Below are positions 26,384 to 37,246 of a stretch of DNA of 64,000 nt, one piece after another. The translations under genes were made by a program, and so were the position numbers. This stretch comes from Cladophialophora immunda (lineage: Eukaryota > Ascomycota > Eurotiomycetes > Chaetothyriales > Herpotrichiellaceae), in contig NW_015622543.1 in assembly GCF_000835495.1 (NCBI RefSeq), positions 4,080,619-4,144,618 of the forward strand, in the 5' to 3' direction. A model generated the notes under the pieces. The model made no database searches. It was given only the letters and a program-made list of their open reading frames with translations, and had not been told where the DNA came from. Within the stretch, counting starts at the first letter, position 1, and every line of letters starts with the position of its first letter.

Positions 26384-27798
26384 GTGGATCCAGCTGTGAG
26401 TCGAGTTGCGATGCATATGCAGAAAGAAACAAGGCCAATCCAACCAAACGAGATATTCTTGCAATATGGTATTCCTGGCGACTGTCGGTTGGGCAGTAAT
26501 TCGACGGTTGCCCATCCATCCTCCAAGGTGTGTCCAGTTCATCATCCAGAATGGGACATCCCCAGTTCGCGCGGATATGTGGTATCGGACCACATGATAG
26601 GAGAGCCTCCGCCGGGCAAAACCTTCAGGATCATCATGCTAGGTGCTGGGGCGGCGGGGATTGACTTTATCCATCATGCCAAACTGATATTCAAAGATCT
26701 CGACGTCCAATTTGTGTGTTACGACAAAAACCCCGAGGTTGGCGGCACCTGGTACGAAAACCGATGTCCTGGATGCGCCTGTGACATTCCTAGCACCGCC
26801 TATACGTTCCCATGGCGACCGTATCCCTATTGAAAGAAGTACTACTCATCGTCTTCGGAGATCAAGCGCTGGGAGGACAAATGTGATTTGCTACTCAATG
26901 GGACCGGCTTCCACAAGAACTGTGCAACGCCCAGTCCCTACATGCATCTGCTGGTCAACTGACAGTTTCTAGTGCTTGGAAGTGGCCAGACATCTCGGGC
27001 ATCAAGACTTTCACGAGGTACGTCTTCCATACCGCGAATTATGATCCCGGGTTTGATCTCACGAACAAACGAGTGGCGATCATCGAGTCCGGCAGTTCAG
27101 GTACCCAGTGCGTCACCGCCGTGTACCCCGAAGCCTCGAAACTTTATGCCTGGGTAGTCATCTGTGCGACGGGCTTTGACACTTCTTGCCGTATGATTTC
27201 GAAAGTGCGAAAATCATTGGCGAAAAGAACAAGACTGACGAACTGTCAAGCAGGCCCGCGCTTCCCGATCACCGGCCTCGACCTAAACCAGTCGCTCGCC
27301 GACAAGTTTGCCAAAGAGCCATCAAGTTATCTCGCTATCGGCGTCGATGGGTATCCGAACTACTTGACCTATTCTGGAGCCTACACCCCTACCGCGCAGG
27401 GCTCCCTGCTCCCGATTCTATCGCTGCTGAGCAAGCACTTCATGCAAATCGTCACGAAGATGCGCAAAGAACACATCCGGAGGCTATCTCCCAAGGCGTC
27501 CATTGTGCGAGATTTTATCGAGCACGCCAATACTTTCACCCCCCGGACCTGTTGGTCTGACCCGTGCACAAGCTGGTTCAAGCAGGGCGAGAAAGACGGC
27601 TCTCCGATTGTGTGGCCTGGCACGAGGATGGCTTTCTTTGACACGGTGAAACACCCGAAGTTTGAAGACGATGAAATCGAATACTGGTCCAAGAACCGGT
27701 TCGGCTGCTTGGGCAGTGGATTCTGTACCCTTGAATTCGACGATAGTCAGGATATATGCTGGTATCTGGACGAGCTGTCTGGAGTCCAGCGGTTTTGA
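26384..27798 (+). pseudogene. Broken second Baeyer-Villiger-type flavin monooxygenase
   Basis: Pieces of a BVMO appear in order but cannot form an enzyme. The first frame gives IIMLGAGAAGIDF, VGGTWYENRCPGCACDIPS and then stops at TGA 26831-26833. The same frame continues with YYSSSSEIKRWED, then jumps to CDLLLNGTGF, missing roughly 60 family residues, and stops again near 26960. A different frame resumes at about 26970 with AWKWPDISGIKTF and HTANYDP. In that frame GSSGTQCVTAVYPEA runs straight into VVICATGFDTS, losing about 150 residues that normally separate the NADPH motif from ATGFD. The C-terminal third (YPNYLTYSGAYTPTAQGS to IEYWSKNRFG) is well preserved. Introns cannot explain the missing conserved domains. 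It was probably once a longer BVMO subtype, distinct from the intact neighbour. Confidence 0.82.
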
Positions 27799-29077
27799 GA
27801 AGGGATTGCCGCCCATCACCGAGCAGGAAAAGGAGGGATTCAGGAGCATAAGTACTGGCAAAGTTCCGGGAGCCACAATCTTCGGGAGATCTACGCCCTC
27901 TATAGTCACCTGCGCGGCCAAGAATGCTGAGTAAAGTCTTGGCACTCTTTTACGCCCGCAATTGAGCCTTCAAAGATAGCTCGAGTCGATAGATATATTA
28001 CCTGGAGCCTAGCTACACTATAGCAAAATTATAAAACATGGAAGGAAGAGACAGTGCTGAAAAATAGCGATAAAGAAGACGTAGCAGAAGGTCTCTTAGA
28101 CAGCCCTGATTGGTGGGGGCCATGAATCTCATTGGTCGAGGCTGTAATGCCAAGATTTTACTCAGCATTCCCGGCCGCGCAGGGATATACGGTGAAGCTT
28201 CACGTAATCGTATTGCCCAGTGCGATGTCGCCTAGCGATCATCATCTCGAAATTGAGATGCTGTTCTACGACACACCCAGCTTATAGGTTTTCTAGGGCC
28301 TTCGAAAGTGCCCAAATTACTACGGGGAAACACCTGCAGATTGCCAGTGGGGGTAGACCGGAATGCGCCGCACGCGACCTCAATTGCCTGTCGCCCCGGT
28401 CCTTAATCATGCATGCGTTCTGGGTGACAAGACGCCACAAAAGAAGACAAGGCTTATTCTTGCCGATCACACGGCTGTCGAAATGCAAGCACTAAGGCCA
28501 GTCATTGGCTGTTTCGTTGTCCCCTACAGCCGAGCTGCCCGTCTTCGCTTCTCTGCTGTTCACGTGCGTATAACAGAAAGTTGTGGTTTATGATCTAAAA
28601 TCTCTCTAGGGACAGAAACGACGCAGACCCCATTTCAAGTCCCGTGCGCACGCCCTGTCGGAGCAGGGCTCGTGAATGTAAACCAATGGAACCAAGGTGC
28701 TGTGCTGGCTGGTGAACGCCGGCACTCGGTCCTGATTGGGGTAAGGCTCTGTGCCGTGGTGCAGAGTCTCCCTGTTCAGCCCATCACTAGACCTGTCTCC
28801 GACTTCAGAATCACCACCAACGTTCTTCACTATCGACGTGCCGTCTCTTAGCACCGCTCGGTAAAGCAGCTTAGCACTCTTTACTTCATCTGCCTCTCTA
28901 GGTCCGACAAATGGCAGAGAGACGATATGCTGTTGCTCTTGGGCTCTTGGCCCCCTCTCAGTGTTCGGGCGCACGTCTCGGTCAGGCTGAGAAGAGGGGT
29001 TCTTTCAGTACCGTTATCTGTCTGAGGATGCTCCCTCTTTTCCTTTTTTCCTGAACCTGCTGGCGAACTCCTCGATA
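27799..29077. other. Gene-poor stretch around the inverted-repeat element
   Basis: About 1.3 kb between the BVMO relic and the receptor-like gene. Apart from the inverted-repeat element it holds only short frames without recognisable content. Confidence 0.45.
27909..28183. mobile_element. MITE-like element with 36-base terminal inverted repeats
   Basis: Bases 27909-27944 (starting CCTGCGCGGCC) and 28148-28183 (ending GGCCGCGCAGG) are inverted copies. 33 of 36 positions match, and all three differences are A/G transitions. Weaker similarity continues outward into TATA-like bases on both sides, which may be target-site sequence. The 203-base interior is AT-richer and has no coding frame. Size and structure fit a non-autonomous DNA transposon (MITE). 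It lies directly downstream of the BVMO relic. No transposase is visible in the window, so the superfamily is open. Confidence 0.6.
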
Positions 29078-30788
29078 ATGGCCGACTCTCTCGGTTTGAC
29101 GGCATCACTCTTCATCGCGCTATGTCTTTGCAAGCCGACACACGGATATGGCTTCCGCTTTCCGCGACATTACGATCAGATTGTGATGGGAGAGACAGTA
29201 AACCTCACGTGGGACATAATAAACCCCTTCGTCAGCTTGCACTATGTCCCGACCTCCATTGTAGGAGGTAGTATCGTTACCGTTGTAAATATTGCCGGTG
29301 AGTTTACGACTGTCTCTCGCCGGGCATGTCGAAGGTTACTCACATCTACAGAAAACATATCCAACAGAGGCTGGGCGTTGTGGGAAATTCCGACAGATCT
29401 TTCATCACCCATTATTGGGGTACCAGGCTACTTTATGTTGACCGATGGAGTGACGAATGACACCATACTTGACACTGAGTATGTGACGGTCATGCCTACT
29501 TCGACCACACCGGTCCCATCGCCGACTCTTCTTGGGCGATTTACAGCGCCAACCGGAGCCCCGAACAGGTCACTAACAGAAGGTGCTGCTATCAATTTCA
29601 CATGGGAGACAGATGCGCAATTTGTGAACCTTTCATTCTGGACGGCTGCTAACGACCCGTGGCCACTCTTCTGTACGTTGCATTTGACTTTTGACGTCCT
29701 CGCTCTACTGATCACAAGTTGCTGAATGACTGAACAAGCTCTGACCCCGAACCCCGGCTGGTATGTTTGGACTGTTAAGAACATTGCCGCCTTTCTGTTG
29801 CCGCACTACCTGAAGCTGGAATCGAACGACACTTCCTACATCGCGTCTCCGACTATCGACAGCGAAGGCTTCTATATTGAGCCGTCTAACTATCCAGTAG
29901 CCACTCCCAATACCATGTCTGACCATGCGGCGGCGATTATCTATCCACAGAGACGGGACACGGACTATTTCGCAGTGAATGACACTGTTGTCTTCGTATG
30001 GGACAAGCCGGTGCCACCGGCGATAATACTCAGTATGCAAACGATGGGCGACACCTACTTCACTTGGACAACCACCGACCGCTGTAAGTATCCGACATCA
30101 TCGGGAAAATCTTAGCCCGGTGCTAGAACGCACACTTACGATCGAGACAGTCCTTGCTGGTTTCGATGACTTCACGTATACTACCACAAATTTCACGTTG
30201 AAAATCCATGACCTCTATGGCTTCACCGATGGCATGTATGGAAGCTCATTTCATTTCAACCTCGTTGAAGAATCCTATCGAGCGACAGAGGGTGAATGGT
30301 ACTTGACGAAACTCATCGCAAGGAGTGATTCATTCAGTATCGTCCTACCAAGTGGACCGGAGAAGACTTGGTCGCCATCCGCAGAAAGGCTCGCAACATC
30401 GACTATGCAGCCACCCTCCACGCCGTCGAGTAGCGATCGCGGTGGCTCCAGCAACCCCAGCAACTCCAGCAACTCCGGCGATTCCGGCGGCTCTGGCATG
30501 ACGACGACGACAAAGATCGCAATCGGCCTGTCGGTGCCCTTGGGAACCATCTTTCTCATTCTCCTCGGTTTCGTCATCTTCTGGTGGCGGAGAAAGCGTC
30601 GACAACAGGGATCTGCCGGGAAAAGGGATAGGCATCTTGCTGGCAAAGAAGTGCACGAGCTGGAAATTTCCAGGAGCCCGTATGGACGACATGAGCTCCT
30701 GGGCAAGGCGCGTCCCGCGGAGTTGGATGGACACCAGGTACATGAGCTGCCTACGCCGCAATACCGTGGCCCACCAGCGCCAGGGTAA
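29078..30788 (+). CDS. Secreted-type single-pass membrane protein, function unknown
   Basis: Exons 29078-29297, 29352-29672, 29739-30083 and 30151-30788 keep frame and give 507 residues. The introns are 54, 66 and 67 bases with GTGAGT, GTACGT and GTAAGT donors. A signal peptide covers about residues 1-23 (ASLFIALCLCKPTHG). The ectodomain (to about 380) has two similar halves beginning MGETVNLTWDI and EGAAINFTWET, suggesting duplicated Ig/fibronectin-like beta modules, with many N-x-S/T sites. A Ser/Gly/Asn-rich stalk precedes one helix at about 418-440 (IAIGLSVPLGTIFLILLGFV), followed by WWRRKRR and a roughly 65-residue cytosolic tail. The layout recalls fungal wall sensors or receptor-like proteins, but I recognise no named family. 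Confidence 0.75.
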
Positions 30789-32623
30789 GGATGCAGGTTT
30801 ACCAAGGCGAAATTTATATAGCCTTGGCTTGTCTTGGACGGGCTTATTAGGCATTCTGCTTCCTGCAACCACCACATTGTGCGTGAGAGACCAGTTTCGA
30901 CGGACTGAGAACTCACTAGGAACCAAATGCTAGACTGGAGAAATTGCGGCAGTGACAGACTAGCTGGATGCCAGCGACGTGGATCGAGGTATTCCCTAAC
31001 GGCCTCGTATTTGCACTGAAAGATCTTGAGGTTGTATAAGAATCCTTCCACGCGCCCTCGAGAAATGAGGTTCACTGGTCACGAGAGCTCGTCTGTCGTC
31101 GTGCTGTGCATTGTTCACGTCGAACCTCCATTGAACACTGCTGAAGCCTGAGGTTTGATCCTCAGTCTTGCGAGGTATTTGTGGCGGATCACAGCGCCGA
31201 GGCTGGGTAGTGAGAGCAGTGGAGGGCCGACGAACGCGCCAAATCTCACCTTCCTGTGCCGCCATGAGGGACACGGTAGATCGACGTCTGCGAGATAGAG
31301 AGGCTATTTGATGATGGCGTTTAAGTAGGTCGGAGAAGCGTACCCAGTGGACGCCCTGTTCACTTCACTCTCGCTGTTGTATCTTCCACCTTCGTGGCCC
31401 GTGACGAGATACGCACCCTGCAGCACCGTGCATCCCATCCGATCCCGTGTATGATGTAGCCGAACGGCAGACCCAGAGGCCTATTCCGAGATGTTTGCAC
31501 TGTACACCAGCCTGTTCATGCTGAAAGACGCATGCCAGCACCTTGGGGGCAGTCGGCGGTGGGATTTTCGCAATCACTCTTCCAGAGTGCCAAAAGCGCT
31601 TTCATGTGGCCGTTTGCCGGGCAACGTGGATTGGCGTCCTTGAGACAAGCCCCCCGCGAACTCCTCGTCCAACCTATTTTGAGTTCCCGAGATAGCAGCG
31701 GGGGCAGTTTCCACCCACGCGTCTCTTAGCCGCCAAGTTCCACGCGCTGTCGAGAAATGAGCATCCCACCAGTCAAAAGCAACGACAAAGCCGACACGAA
31801 TCTGCCCTCAGCCTGTCGCCTAGCCAAACGGGCTACCATGAGCCTAGAACCCTGTCCGACTGCAAGCAAAGGCTCGGATACTGCCTTGGCCCATGCCACG
31901 ACGACGCCCTCCTCCTACGTAACATCCCACCTGCGGGTTCCAACACGTCGCCGGCAGATGTTAACGTTGACGTAACGTGGTGACACAGACCGAATCACAT
32001 CCGAAATGGGCGTCGTGCAGACACACTCGTCGCACGCGGCAGCAATTCAGGAAGGGTCTTCTCCAGCAACCTGCTGCAAACCGAAAGGTATTGTCAGCAA
32101 AGGCAAAAGACCTTGCATATCACGATCCGGTGCGCGGCAGCAAAGCTTCTGAAGCCCTCCACTGTTGAGACCGTTGAACTCAATCAGAATGTCATGCTCG
32201 TCGATCGACAGCCCTAGGACAATGTTGACACCAGTGGGAAACCCTGATCCCTTCGCTAATATCTTGTGTCACAAGCTAGGCCACATGGCAGGAGATCAAA
32301 TCAGACTAATCCGCGTTGCACCATGCTGGAAGAGGTGGCGAATACACAATGCAGCCAGCGGGAACTGGACGGTGCTCAAATCCCCCATTCACCACATACG
32401 TTGCACCAGGGTCTTTCTTGGGGGAAGAAGGGAACCAGCAGACAAGGGTCCACAATGGTAACACGGACTGGACAAGCCAGGATCTGCCCTTTGCAGAGGG
32501 CCTCAGAGTATGTCTCGAAGCAAACAAATACGAGTCCCTTCAAATTGACTCTGCGGACACGTTTTTCCATGGAAGCCTCCATCATTCCTGCTCAATCGGC
32601 ATCCTCTGCGACCTGTCTGCCTC
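30789..32623. other. 1.8-kb stretch without a recognisable gene
   Basis: Both strands contain only short frames of biased composition with no known motif and no convincing splice chain. It may contain promoter elements for the methyltransferase gene or decayed sequence. Confidence 0.4.
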
Positions 32624-34290
32624 ATGTCACTCCCAGTGGACGATCATGACTCGGTCCCCGACCCTGATTCTGAGCCAGTAGGGTTGATCACGGTCTTTGC
32701 CTTCTAAGTCGCTCGTGCTGGTAACTGATACTGTTTCATAGGAGGTCCCCATAGACGCCGCAGACGAGGTTGACTCGGCCCTTGGAGATGTGAGCTTCCC
32801 ACCGTCCCAAGACCAAGATTGAAAGCTGATGTACCATACAGGAAGATGATCTTTTGTCCACGTCTTCTCTGACTTCAAGCGTCTTTGATTACATTCAGGA
32901 ACATGGCAGAACATACAACGCTTACGGCGAGCGAAGTACGTCACTGGACCATTCCTGAACCTGGAACTAATTTCTCTACAGCGTATGTCCTGCCCAATGA
33001 TGAGGTATGGGAGTTCGACCCGTTATCTGCCCTGCAGGTTGGAGACGAGTTTACTGACGCTGTTGCCTTGACAGATTGAGCTAGATCGTCTAGGTAGAGT
33101 ATCTTGTTCTGGTGCCATCGCTTTCGCTGGTCCACTGACTGCAAGTTTAACCAGACCTCCAACATCATCTACTCAAGATGACCTTCAATAACCAACTATC
33201 GACCTGTGGTGTTGAGAAGAAGAGAGATTTGCACCGAGTTCTAGATATCGGTACCGGCACGGGCATTTGGTCTGTCGAATTCGGTAAGAGAGGGAATGCT
33301 TCTCCCGAGTCTGAGGAGACAGACGACTGACATGCTGTCGAAGGTGATCTTCATCCGGAAGCCATCGTGAGTTGACGCTGCCGCCATGGCCTCCACGTGA
33401 ATGACAGTTGACAGAGGAAAGGTGCTAGGAGTGGATGTCAGCCCTGTGCAACCCACGTAGTAAGTTTAATCAGACTCCCAGCATTCGTTTGCTCATTTAG
33501 CAAGCAGCGTGCCGCCCAACGTGAGGTTCGAAGTGATGGACGTTGGCCAGCCATGGGTCTTCAGCTACCAATTCGATTTCATCTTCAGCCGATTCATGAC
33601 GGGTGCTGTTGCAGATTGGCGCGGATTCATTCGGCAATGCTACGAGTAAGGAGGGTCCTTTTTGAGCCAAAGCGACCAAAAACTGTCGTTCGAGCTGATA
33701 TTGTTGCGCAGAAACCTTGCCCCAGGCGCGATGCTCGAGGTTCAGGATATCTCGTTCCATCTCGCGTGTGAGGACGGAACCCTTCCCGCGGACTCGGCAC
33801 TAGCCAAATGGGCAGCGTACATGCTTGAAGCAAGTAAGCAGCTGGGGTGTCCCCTTGACAGTGTCGAGTCAGTGAGGAGAATTATGATTGAGACCGGATT
33901 CGTCGACGTGGAGGAAACGCCCTACATCTGGCCCATGAGCCCCTGGAAGAAAGATCCGACATTGAAGAAGATCGGTGAGTCTGCATCAGTCTGGACTGGA
34001 AGCGATGGGGCCAGCCTGCTCACCAAGCGGAATTCTACAGGAGTCTGGACTTACCACAATTTCACAACGTCTCTGTCGGGCATCAGCCTGGCCCTTTTTA
34101 CACGAGGTTTGGCTTGGACGGCAGATGAGCTGGAGGCATTTCTGATCGACGTCCGAAAAGACATGCGGAACACGAGGTATCATGCGTTCTGGCCCATGTG
34201 AGCAACCCCTCCATGTCTCGGATCTGTGAGATGGGCATGACTGACGGGTGAAACATCAGATACTGCATCAGTGGGACAAAGCCCGAATAG
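32624..34290 (+). CDS. LaeA-like SAM-dependent methyltransferase
   Basis: Twelve short exons can be chained: 32624-32677, 32742-32789, 32842-32935, 32982-33004, 33075-33093, 33155-33283, 33344-33366, 33422-33459, 33505-33645, 33712-33974, 34041-34197 and 34260-34290. They give 339 residues in one frame with introns of 45-70 bases. The result reads like the family throughout: acidic N-terminus, LTSSVFDYIQEHGRTYNAYG, YVLPNDE-IELDRL-DLQHHLL, SAM motif I LDIGTGTGIW (109-118), VLGVDVSPVQP, VPPNVRFEVMDV, FDFIFSRFM and a C-terminal DVRKDMRNTRYHAFWPIY. Relatives include LaeA/UMTA-type regulators and small-molecule methyltransferases, so either role is possible. Exons of 19-48 bases make this gene easy to miss. 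The exon 1 donor (GTAGGG) is the least certain junction. Confidence 0.85.
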
Positions 34291-34949
34291 CCTAGCCGAC
34301 TCAGGACGCCAGCATGTTGTAGACCGGCAGATGTGGTTGGGATATTTCTTTCGTAGTCTGGGCGGCTGTAAGCGAGCTGGAGGAGCTGGGCACTTAGTAC
34401 TCGGTAGCAGTAATGACTTGGTGGCCATATGCAACAGAGATGCAAGTGAATGGAAACAAACCCTCACCAGGAACACCACCTCAGGCCTTAAGCTGGGACC
34501 AGGCCCAGTCGAATCGAGACCTTCACTAGCTATGTCCAGCTCCCCCCGGTTGGTGCCCGTGTAGCTCCCCCTCGTGCCGTGAAGAATTGTGGAAACACTG
34601 GAAATCGGCTGAAGATTTGCCACCCCAGCAACCAATACCACTGCGCCCTCAACCGTCACTCCCTGCTGCCACCAACAACCACTACTGCAACAGACCCGTT
34701 TGGTGTCGCCGTTGGACATCTGCTGTGCAACCTCTTCCCCCAGACGTGGCTGTCAGTCCTCCCTTATCTCGTCCTGTCCGTTCCACGTTGCGATCCACCA
34801 CAGGGGCATCGGCACCGTTGCCCATCCCAGAGGGCTCCCGCAAAAGAGGGCAAATACGTACCATGCGAGATCAGATCTGAAACTCCTTCCCCGCGGTGAA
34901 CACAAAGTTCGACATCACATTTATCCCTTGTACTCCCCACGAAGCAAAC
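34291..34949. other. Intergenic between methyltransferase and P450
   Basis: About 660 bases in a head-to-tail arrangement. They should contain the P450 promoter. No further gene is recognised. Confidence 0.5.
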
Positions 34950-36623
34950 ATGCTCGCTCTCGCCTATCTTGGGGTCGGGCTCGGGGTCTACTTGGTCTAC
35001 TCCTTCGCAAAGACCTTCTACGACTGGTACCGCCTGCGACACATCCCCGGTCCCTTCTCTGCCGGCCTCTCCAAAGGATGGCTGCTCAAACACACCTGGG
35101 ATGGTTCCATGTACATCGAGTCTGCGGAACAATGCTTCAAATACGGTACAACCCCCCCCCGGGTTGAGGTGTACTGCCACCCTCACTTCTGGCTGACACG
35201 CCGCTCCCTAGGTTCGCTGGTTCGCATCGGACCGAACGACCTCATCACATGTGATCCCGAGATCCTCAAGACAATGGGTGCGGCTCGATCTCCGTACCGT
35301 AGATCTGACTGGTACGATGCCCTTCGAGTCGACCGTGATAATATTCTCTCCGAGCGGAACGAGGAGAGACATGCAATGCTTCGTGCCAAAATGGCCCCGG
35401 GGGTATATGAACAGAAGCTGTTTTCCGATGTCTGAGGGTGGTATGCTGACGCTCTCGGTAGTATGCTGGCAAGGAGAACCCCACCCTCGAGCAGTCAATC
35501 GACGACTGCATCGCCAAGCTGGTCGACCTCATCGAACGGAACTATCTCTCTAGCCCAGAAGAATTCAGACCCATGGATTTCGCGCGCAAGGCGCAATATT
35601 TGACCCTGGACATCCTCTCCGCCATTGCGTTTGGAGGGGCTTTCGGATTTCTCGAAAAGGACGAGGATGTGTTCCACTATATCCAGACAACCGAAAGCAC
35701 CATCCCAGCCATGATCCTGTGTGCGGCATTTCCAGGCCTGTCCAAGGTCTTCCAGTCGCGAATCATGAAGTTCCTGATGCCCAAGGACACTGATGCATAT
35801 GGCCTAGGCAGAATCATGGGAGTGGCAAAGGAGGTGGTCGCAGAAAGATTCCGACCTGAAGCAAAACCCCGGATGGACATGTTGGGATCATTCCTCCGAC
35901 ATGGCCTCTCTCGCGAAGACGCCGAAACGGAAACCATGGTCCAGATCCTCGCCGGCAGCGACACCACCGCGTCAGCGATACGTGCGACGATGCTTCATAT
36001 TCTCACCAACCCACCCGTTCTGGCAAAACTGTTGGCCGAGCTTTCGTCCGCTAACATCTCCGATCCCATCCAGGACTCTGAAGCCCGCAAGCTGCCGTAC
36101 CTCCAGGCCGTGATCAAGGAAGGCTTGCGCATTCACCCGCCTGTTACAGGGCTCCAGTCGAAGTGTGTGCCGCCTGGGGGAGACACCCTCAATGGCTATT
36201 ATGTCCCGGCAGGGACGAAAATCGGATACTGTGCATTCGGACTGTTCCTGGACGAGGGACTGTGGGGTCCAGATGCCAAAGTGTTCCGGCCCGAGCGATT
36301 CCTGGAAGGCACGCCGGAGGAGATCAAGCGCAAGGAGGCTAACGTAGACATGGTGTTTGGCTATGGGAGGTCGTCGTGTCTCGGGAAGAGCATTGCGTTC
36401 ATCGAACTGAACAAGGTCTTCGCGCAGGTAAGTTTGGTGACAGACTCGCTTTTGAGCCATTCTCTCCCGGATCAAATTCTAACCCATGTCTCTTCTGCAG
36501 CTGCTTCGAAAGTTCGAGTTCACCATCGTCAACCCGCAGCATCCATGGAAATCCTTTAGCGCAGGAGTCTTCATTGTGAGCGACATGTGGATGCGGGTCA
36601 CGAAGAGAGAACCACCAATTTGA
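34950..36623 (+). CDS. Cytochrome P450, pisatin-demethylase-like
   Basis: Exons 34950-35145, 35212-35402, 35462-36427 and 36501-36623 encode 491 residues. An N-terminal membrane anchor (LALAYLGVGLGVYLVYSF) is followed by the proline hinge HIPGPF. The I-helix oxygen motif is AGSDTT (293-298), the K-helix ExxR is EGLR (about 349), and the haem ligand is C435 in FGYGRSSCLG. Junctions restore KYG-SLVRIGPNDL and KMAPG-YAGKENPTLEQ, both typical of CYP57/CYP65-like fungal P450s related to pisatin demethylase. It should sit on the ER membrane with a reductase partner and hydroxylate or demethylate a small molecule. It lies between a methyltransferase and an aminotransferase on the same strand. Intron 1 includes a run of nine C. 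The substrate is unknown. Confidence 0.92.
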
Positions 36624-37246
36624 TGATTGCATCTCCCACGCCATTGCACAGTCTCGAAGGCAGCGAATGGGTCTGATGGACATGAATCCAGAACATAATG
36701 ACACAGGGTTATGCTAATGAAGGAAAATTAGGAGTTGATGGAAGCAACATGCACATACTCACTAGCGGCCTAGAATACCAATACAGTTGCACACATTCAC
36801 CAGAGCCCGTCGATACTCCCCAAGGCAACGGCAGCAGGACTCCCAACAAATCCCTTCCTGAAACCTTCCAGCGTGGTTCTCATGTGCTGGCCTCGACCAT
36901 CAGGATTGCGAACAAGTTGCAACAGGGCGCGGGAGCTCGAGCTGCCGAAGAGAGCTGACGGCTGACTAATACGCGGCGCTAACCTCACTACAGCAGCCAC
37001 TGGCGGAACGGGGCATCCGGGGGTCAAACGAACTTCCTTATCGCTATCGGAGTCGGCAGTCGGGCAAACCATGCCATTGTGAAATAGTCATCGATCAATG
37101 CAAAATGGATGTTCTTGATTACAATTCTCTGCTGCCTGGAGTTCCTTGTGTATTTGTTTGGGCATTCAGGATATTTCCATTGACTTACTTTGCTTGACAT
37201 TCCATTGCAATCATTCTCTTCAGCTCGACGACCCATCACCGCAGCC
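36624..37246. other. Intergenic between P450 and aminotransferase
   Basis: 623 bases, head-to-tail. Presumed promoter of the aminotransferase. No gene is seen. Confidence 0.5.

Noticed and set aside
26384..27175. Introns as an explanation for the broken BVMO
   Set aside because: The missing parts are conserved domain segments, not extra sequence; removing introns cannot restore them.
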